Under the pieces are notes generated by a model. It searched no databases and was not told the origin of the DNA. It saw nothing but the letters and a program-made list of their open reading frames with translations. Position numbers and translations under genes: made by a program. A DNA stretch of 64,000 bases from Paractinoplanes ferrugineus (GTDB lineage: Bacteria > Actinomycetota > Actinomycetes > Mycobacteriales > Micromonosporaceae), in the NCBI RefSeq assembly GCF_016862195.1, contig NZ_BOMM01000041.1, forward strand, positions 1 through 64,000, in the 5' to 3' direction. Positions 59,394 through 64,000 of the stretch are shown here, piece after piece (the stretch's first letter is position 1; the number at the start of each line of letters is the position of its first letter).

Positions 59394-62381
59394 TCAACGG
59401 ATGGCTCGTAACGTGCGGCGGCCGGCCAGGACGGCCACGCCGGCGAGGATGACGAAGGACGCCACAGCCGTGCTCAGCAGCGTGGTCAGGCGGGGGCGGG
59501 ACGGCAGCGGGACGGCCGGTGGGTCGAGCCCGGCCAGCGGCAACGCCCACCCGGTCAGCCGCCACGCGAGCAGGGCGGTGGCGGTTCCGGCCAGGACCGC
59601 GGCGGCGACCAGGACCGGGTAGGTCCACAGGGTGGCCCGGCGCACGGCGGCCCGTCCCAGGCCCTGGGCGCGCAGGGCGGTCAGGTCCTCGACGCGACGG
59701 GCGCGGTCCACGGCGGCGGCCAGGATCAGGGCGCCCGCGGCCAGGGCCACGGCCAGCCCGGCCACGAGGACGTAGAACCACAGCGCCAGCGCCGGGCCCT
59801 GCTTGTCGAGTTCCGCGCGCACCTCGCCGGCCCGCAGGTCGGACGTCACCACCAGGCCGTGCTCGCGCAGTCGGGTCAGGACGTCCGCCGGGGCCGACGA
59901 CGACAACCACACCTGGGCGGCGGTGACCGGGGTCGCGTCGGTGGCGGCCCGGTCGGCGTAGTCGAGGTCGGTGAGCACGGCGGGCGCGCCCACGCCGGGC
60001 ACGGCGGGCAGGCTCGCGGCGCCGGCGATCGGCAGGGCGCGGCCGTCGAAACCGGTCACGCCGGGCTGGGCGACGTCCCCGGCGACGGCTACCGGCAACG
60101 GGTACGGGATGTCCGCGGGCTGCACGAACATGCCACTCGCCAGGCCGTTCAGCGAGGTCACCTCGACCCGCAGGCCACCGGTCAGCTTGCCGCCGTCGCT
60201 GACCCGCCAGCCGCCGGCGTCGGCGAGCGCCGAGGACGGTACGCCGGTGAGCGCGTCGACGGAGATCCGGCCGGTCAGGTCGAGCGAACCCGCCCGGCCG
60301 GCGAACTGCAGGGCCTTGAGGCGGCAGCCGTCGGCGCAGGCGGGGGCGTCGAACGCGTACGCCTGCCGGCCCGCCCGCAGCTCGCCCAGCTCGACCACCT
60401 CGTCGGCCGGGCCCGACACCGGCGCCAGTACCACGGTCGCGAGCAGCGGCTTCCCGATGGTCAGCCCGGTGGTGGTCAGGTCGACCGACAGCCGGGAGCC
60501 GCGCAGGACGACCGGTGCGACCTCGGCCGGTCGAAGTGCCCGCAGGTCGGGCGAGGCGCCGCCCCACTCGGCGACGGAGGCGAGGCGGGGGGTGTCGACG
60601 GCCAGGACCGGTGGCTGTCCCGGGCCGGCCGGCAGCCGGACGGCGGCCATCGCGAACCGGCCCGCCGGGTCGATCGCGCGCACCCCGGCGAGCAGGCCCT
60701 GCCGGCTGATCGGCCCGACCGTGACCACGCGGGCGGCACCGGTGCCGATCCCGGCCTGGACCTCGCGGCCCCGGGCTCCGACGTCGACCGCGGCCGCCGC
60801 GTACCCGACGATCGCGACCGCGGCCGTGAGCAGCGCGAACAACCGTGCCCCACCGGGCCGCCGGGAAAGTTGGAAGGCCGCGACGGCGGCGGCGAGCCGC
60901 CCGTCGCGAAGCTGGCGGCGGGCGAAGACCGTGGCCCAGGGCAGCAGCAGCCGGGCGGCGACGAGGGCCACCGCGATCAGGACGAGTCCGGTGGCGAACG
61001 TGCCGACGCCGTCGAGGCCGCCGTCGCTGAGCGCGAGTTGCAGGACCGCGACGGCGGCGAGCACCACGACGATGGCCTCGGCCGCGATGGCCGCGGCCGG
61101 CCGTGGGGCGGGCGGGACGCGGCGCAGCAGTTCGGCGACCGGGCGGCCGAGCTGGCGGCGTTCGGCGAGCAGGGCGGTGACGACGGCGGCCAGCGCCGCG
61201 AACGGCACCCAGCGCAGCGCGGACAGGCCGGGGTCGGCACCGACGCCGGGGAAGCGCCAGGCCGCGAACGCGTCGACGAGCAATTGCCCGGCGACGCTGC
61301 CGAGGACGGTGCCGGCCAGGATGGCGACCAGGTTCTCGCCGGTGGCGAGCCACCAGCGCCGGCCCCAGCGGGCGCCCCGCAACGCGACCACGGCGAGTTC
61401 GGGGCGGCGGCCCTCGGTGCCGTAACCGACGGCCAGGAAGATCGTCAGGCAGGCGAGCAGCACCAGGCTGACGGCCAGGACCGGCACGATACGGTGGGCG
61501 GCGGACCGGCCGGCGTCGATGCGGGTGAGCAGGTCGGGGATGGCGGTCTCGAGCTCGATGCCGGGGCCGAGCACGGAGGTACGGGCCTGCAGACCGGCGA
61601 GGGCGGACCGCACCGCGTCGAGGCGGTCGACGGTGAGGGCGCCGGGTGGGGCGCTGCCGTCCAGGCTGAGCTCGACACCACCGTGATCCATCCCGGTCAG
61701 CGAGGCGTTGGTGACGAAGGCCGGCTCGCCCGCCCGGCCGCCGGTGTCGGCACCGAAGTAGTTGTGCGCACCCCAGTAGGCGTCGCCCGGCTCGGTGGCG
61801 CGGTAGACGCCACTGATCAGGAACCGCTTGGCGGTGCCGTCCGGGACGAACGCCAGGACGGCCGGGTCCGCGTTGTAGTACGCCCACGTCAGCGTGACCT
61901 CGTCGCCGGGTCGCAGCCCGGCGCGCCGGGCCGTCTGCTCGCCGATGACGAGGTCGGACTCGCCGATCACGCAGCGCCCGGCGGTGACCGTCAGATGCGC
62001 GCAGACGTCCTGGCGGTAGACGAACCGGGTGCGGATCTTGTCGGTGTTCTCCAGGCCGACGGTCGGGTATTCGGCCGCGTACGTGTAATCGAAGCCGGGC
62101 ATGCCGGCCAGGGTCGCGCCGCTCTCGGTGAGCTTGACGTCGGCCTTGAGCGCGGCCGGGTTGCCCCGGCCGGGACGGGGGTCGTGCTGGCGGGCGATCA
62201 GGGTGAGGCTGCGCGACCGGGCGTCGGCGGTGGCGACCTGACCGGCGGCCACCGCCCGGTCGGCCGCGCGCAGGTAGGCCGGGGCGGCCACGGCGGCGGC
62301 CACCCCGAACATGGTCAGCAGGGCCAGGGCGGCGGCCTGCCCGCGGCGGTTCCACACCATGGCGAGGACGAGGGCGATCAC
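59394..62381 (-). CDS. Large FtsX/MacB-type ABC transporter permease
   Basis: A 995-aa membrane protein. TM1 near residues 10-35, a big extracytoplasmic domain, three TM helices around 310-420 (LAVSLVLLACLTIFLAVGYG, NLVAILAGTVLGSVAGQLLV), a second TM cluster and large outer domain, and C-terminal helices (LVAGLAVALAAGALILAAAV, LVAAAVLAGTATALLAWRLT, FVILAGVAVLAG). This is the duplicated FtsX layout of macrolide/lipoprotein-type exporters. GTG start at 62381 overlaps the TGA of the preceding permease (GTGA), so both are coupled. No ATPase gene is in the window; it may lie just beyond the right edge. Confidence 0.88.
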   Translation of the reverse strand: MIALVLAMVWNRRGQAAALALLTMFGVAAAVAAPAYLRAADRAVAAGQVATADARSRSLTLIARQHDPRPGRGNPAALKADVKLTESGATLAGMPGFDYTYAAEYPTVGLENTDKIRTRFVYRQDVCAHLTVTAGRCVIGESDLVIGEQTARRAGLRPGDEVTLTWAYYNADPAVLAFVPDGTAKRFLISGVYRATEPGDAYWGAHNYFGADTGGRAGEPAFVTNASLTGMDHGGVELSLDGSAPPGALTVDRLDAVRSALAGLQARTSVLGPGIELETAIPDLLTRIDAGRSAAHRIVPVLAVSLVLLACLTIFLAVGYGTEGRRPELAVVALRGARWGRRWWLATGENLVAILAGTVLGSVAGQLLVDAFAAWRFPGVGADPGLSALRWVPFAALAAVVTALLAERRQLGRPVAELLRRVPPAPRPAAAIAAEAIVVVLAAVAVLQLALSDGGLDGVGTFATGLVLIAVALVAARLLLPWATVFARRQLRDGRLAAAVAAFQLSRRPGGARLFALLTAAVAIVGYAAAAVDVGARGREVQAGIGTGAARVVTVGPISRQGLLAGVRAIDPAGRFAMAAVRLPAGPGQPPVLAVDTPRLASVAEWGGASPDLRALRPAEVAPVVLRGSRLSVDLTTTGLTIGKPLLATVVLAPVSGPADEVVELGELRAGRQAYAFDAPACADGCRLKALQFAGRAGSLDLTGRISVDALTGVPSSALADAGGWRVSDGGKLTGGLRVEVTSLNGLASGMFVQPADIPYPLPVAVAGDVAQPGVTGFDGRALPIAGAASLPAVPGVGAPAVLTDLDYADRAATDATPVTAAQVWLSSSAPADVLTRLREHGLVVTSDLRAGEVRAELDKQGPALALWFYVLVAGLAVALAAGALILAAAVDRARRVEDLTALRAQGLGRAAVRRATLWTYPVLVAAAVLAGTATALLAWRLTGWALPLAGLDPPAVPLPSRPRLTTLLSTAVASFVILAGVAVLAGRRTLRAIR

Positions 62382-64000
62382 TTGACGCCTCCACGCAGCC
62401 CGCGCACGGACAGCCCGCCGGCGATCCCGAAGACGACGAGCCCGACGACGGCGGCGACGGCGAGGGCCGGGCCGCCGAGCACGCCGGGGGGCGGGATCAC
62501 CCGCCAGCCGTCCGGGAACGGGGGCGCGGTGACGTTCGCGATCGGGCGCGCCACGAGTGCCGCGAGCAGGCCACCGGCCACGCCGGAGACCACCAGCAGG
62601 ACGGCCCCGGCGGAGACCGAGCGGGACGCGTCCAGCCCCTGGACGCCGAGGTTGCGCAGCAAGGCCCGCTGCGGCTCGCGCTCGGCCGCGGCCAGCACGC
62701 CGATCATCACGGCCGCGACGAGCACCGCCAGGCCGGCCGCGAACAGACCGAACGACGAGGTGATCACCCGCCCCTCGGTGGCCAGGGCGGTGGTGCGGGC
62801 GGCGGCGGTGCGATCGGAGAGGACTTGCAGGCCGCGGTCGCGCAGCGCGTCGACGAGCGACGACGGGACGCCGGGGGCGAGCCAGACCTGGAACGTCCCA
62901 CCGAGGTCGGCGTCGCCCGCCACCCGCCGGGCCGTGTCGAGATCGGTGAGCAGGCCCTCGCGGCCGAGCACCGGCAGCACCGGGGCGGTGCCGACGACCC
63001 GCACCGGGGTGGCCGTCCCGCCGAACCGGCCGGACATGGCGTCGTCGAAACGCCACGGCTCGGGGCGGGTGCCGGCCAGCACGACCGGCACCGGCAGGGG
63101 CGCGTCCACCGCGTACACCTCGGTGCCGGAACTTCCCGAGGCGCGCAGCGCGAGGCCGTCGGCGGAGACGCCGATGCGGGCGACGACGCCGGTGAATCCC
63201 GCCCGCCACCGGCTCACCTCGGCGAGTTGCGCACCCGAGAGCACCGGGCCGGCCGGGGACCGCTGCGCGACCGAGCGGACAGTGAGCCCCCCGGCCGCGG
63301 GGAAGAGCTGCCAGCCGACGAGACGGCAGCCCGGCGCCACCGCGCAGGGCGACACGTCGGCCACCGCCGTCTGCGGCCCGGTACGCAGGCCCCGGAACTC
63401 GACCCGGAAACCGTCCCCGGTGCCCTCGTGCTGCAGGATCGCGCCGAGCAGCGCGGGCCCGGCCGCGTCCCGGTTCAAGGTGACGGCCAGCGTCCGGCCG
63501 GTGATCGGGGTCGCCGACGGCTGCCGGACCGCGGAAACGGCCGCGGCCAGCGCCCCCACCGGGCCGTACTCGGGGCGCCACGTGGCCACCGCGGCGAGCC
63601 GGGGGCTGTCCACGGCGAGGACGGCGGGGGCGGCCCCGGTGTCCACCACGACTGCCATCGCCTGCTTCCCGCCCGGGTCGGCCTGGCGTACCGCGTACTC
63701 GAGGGCGGTGCGCGACGGCGCGCCCACCGTGAGCACCCGGGCGGCCCCGAGTTCGACGCCGGCCCGCGCCGCGCGTTCCGCGCGGCCGGCGGCAAGCCCG
63801 CCGGTGGTCAGCGCGAGCACCGCGACGGCGACGACGAGCAGGGCGAAGACGCGGTCCGTGCCGGGTTGCCGGGACACCTGTACGGCGGTGAGCCCGAGCC
63901 GCAGCCGGCCCGCCCGCAGGGCCACCCCGCCGACCCGATCGGCGGCCCACCGCAGGAAGCGGGCGAGCATGAGCCCGACCGCCAGCGCGACGAGTCCGGG
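62378..64000 (-). CDS. FtsX/MacB-type ABC transporter permease, partial (5' end outside window)
   Basis: At least 541 codons are open up to the window end, so the N-terminus is outside. The visible part has a TM helix (FALLVVAVAVLALTTGGLAA), a large extracytoplasmic domain rich in beta strands (GCRLVGWQLFPAAG, FTGVVARIGVSADG), and C-terminal TM helices (SFGLFAAGLAVLVAAVMIGV, VLLVVSGVAGGLLAALV, ALAVAAVVGLVVFGIAGGLS). It is a paralogue of the downstream permease and precedes it by a GTGA overlap; together they likely make a heterodimeric channel. Confidence 0.85.
   Translation of the reverse strand, partial: PGLVALAVGLMLARFLRWAADRVGGVALRAGRLRLGLTAVQVSRQPGTDRVFALLVVAVAVLALTTGGLAAGRAERAARAGVELGAARVLTVGAPSRTALEYAVRQADPGGKQAMAVVVDTGAAPAVLAVDSPRLAAVATWRPEYGPVGALAAAVSAVRQPSATPITGRTLAVTLNRDAAGPALLGAILQHEGTGDGFRVEFRGLRTGPQTAVADVSPCAVAPGCRLVGWQLFPAAGGLTVRSVAQRSPAGPVLSGAQLAEVSRWRAGFTGVVARIGVSADGLALRASGSSGTEVYAVDAPLPVPVVLAGTRPEPWRFDDAMSGRFGGTATPVRVVGTAPVLPVLGREGLLTDLDTARRVAGDADLGGTFQVWLAPGVPSSLVDALRDRGLQVLSDRTAAARTTALATEGRVITSSFGLFAAGLAVLVAAVMIGVLAAAEREPQRALLRNLGVQGLDASRSVSAGAVLLVVSGVAGGLLAALVARPIANVTAPPFPDGWRVIPPPGVLGGPALAVAAVVGLVVFGIAGGLSVRGLRGGVK

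Noticed and set aside
59394..63950. One 1518-residue permease fusion instead of two genes
   Set aside because: The first third of that frame is Arg/Gly-rich nonsense overlapping the other permease; the GTGA overlap at 62378-62381 gives two normal coupled genes.
1..64000. tRNA, rRNA, CRISPR arrays, insertion sequences, prophage
   Set aside because: No T-loop/acceptor patterns, spaced repeats, transposase motifs or integrase motifs were found by reading; a dedicated RNA and repeat search would be needed to exclude short ones.

Overview
The window is very GC-rich, uses GTC/CTG/GCC-type codons, has many GTG starts and 4-bp ATGA/GTGA gene overlaps, and carries typical actinobacterial families (SARP, MmyB-type XRE, F420-type LLM oxidoreductases, DUF6230/DUF6114, ECF sigma factor). 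It looks like chromosomal DNA of a filamentous actinomycete, most probably Micromonosporaceae (Actinoplanes-like). The genus is inference from family content only.

Region 1 (1-12210) is the 3' end of a type I modular polyketide cluster. It begins inside the last PKS protein (KR-ACP-TE) and continues with a tightly coupled four-gene operon: an EPSP-synthase-like domain fused to an acyl-CoA ligase, an acyl-CoA dehydrogenase, a short-chain reductase with the enoyl-reductase type Y-x6-K active site, and a FadH-type 2,4-dienoyl-CoA reductase. Together these match the shikimate-to-cyclohexanecarboxyl-CoA (CHC-CoA) starter-unit pathway known from the ansatrienin locus (ansJKLM-chcA). An MFS exporter and a cytochrome P450 close the cluster. 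A shared 19-bp motif lies upstream of both operons. Two gene remnants (12324-13030) mark the cluster edge.

Region 2 (13070-18409) holds a PQQ-propeller protein, a TetR/SDR divergent pair with three evenly spaced palindromic operators, an orphan Imm53-type protein, a metallophosphoesterase and an Sfp-type phosphopantetheinyl transferase that could activate the PKS carrier proteins. Region 3 (18488-42770) is mostly extracellular and house-keeping functions: a 1663-aa secreted enzyme with two GH43 domains under a LacI-type operator, an SDR/XRE pair, an Rrf2/NIPSNAP pair, a LysM-M15 peptidase, a polyamine/iron-type ABC importer, a chemoreceptor, an LLM oxidoreductase/cytidine deaminase operon, a GH9 cellulase with a CebR-type box just inside its coding sequence, and a divergent cell-surface locus (secreted protein versus DUF6230-DUF6114).

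Region 4 (42826-64000) contains a sulfotransferase, a second LLM enzyme, a cluster of decayed genes (LysE exporter, TetR regulator, methyltransferase; 45166-47598), an aminotransferase, a membrane-anchored gluzincin protease, an ECF sigma factor/DUF6069 pair, an alpha/beta hydrolase divergent from a SARP regulator with a SARP-like direct repeat between them, an ArsR/SRPBCC pair, an FMN reductase and two large FtsX/MacB-type permeases, the second cut by the window end. No rRNA, tRNA, CRISPR array, insertion sequence or phage gene was recognised.
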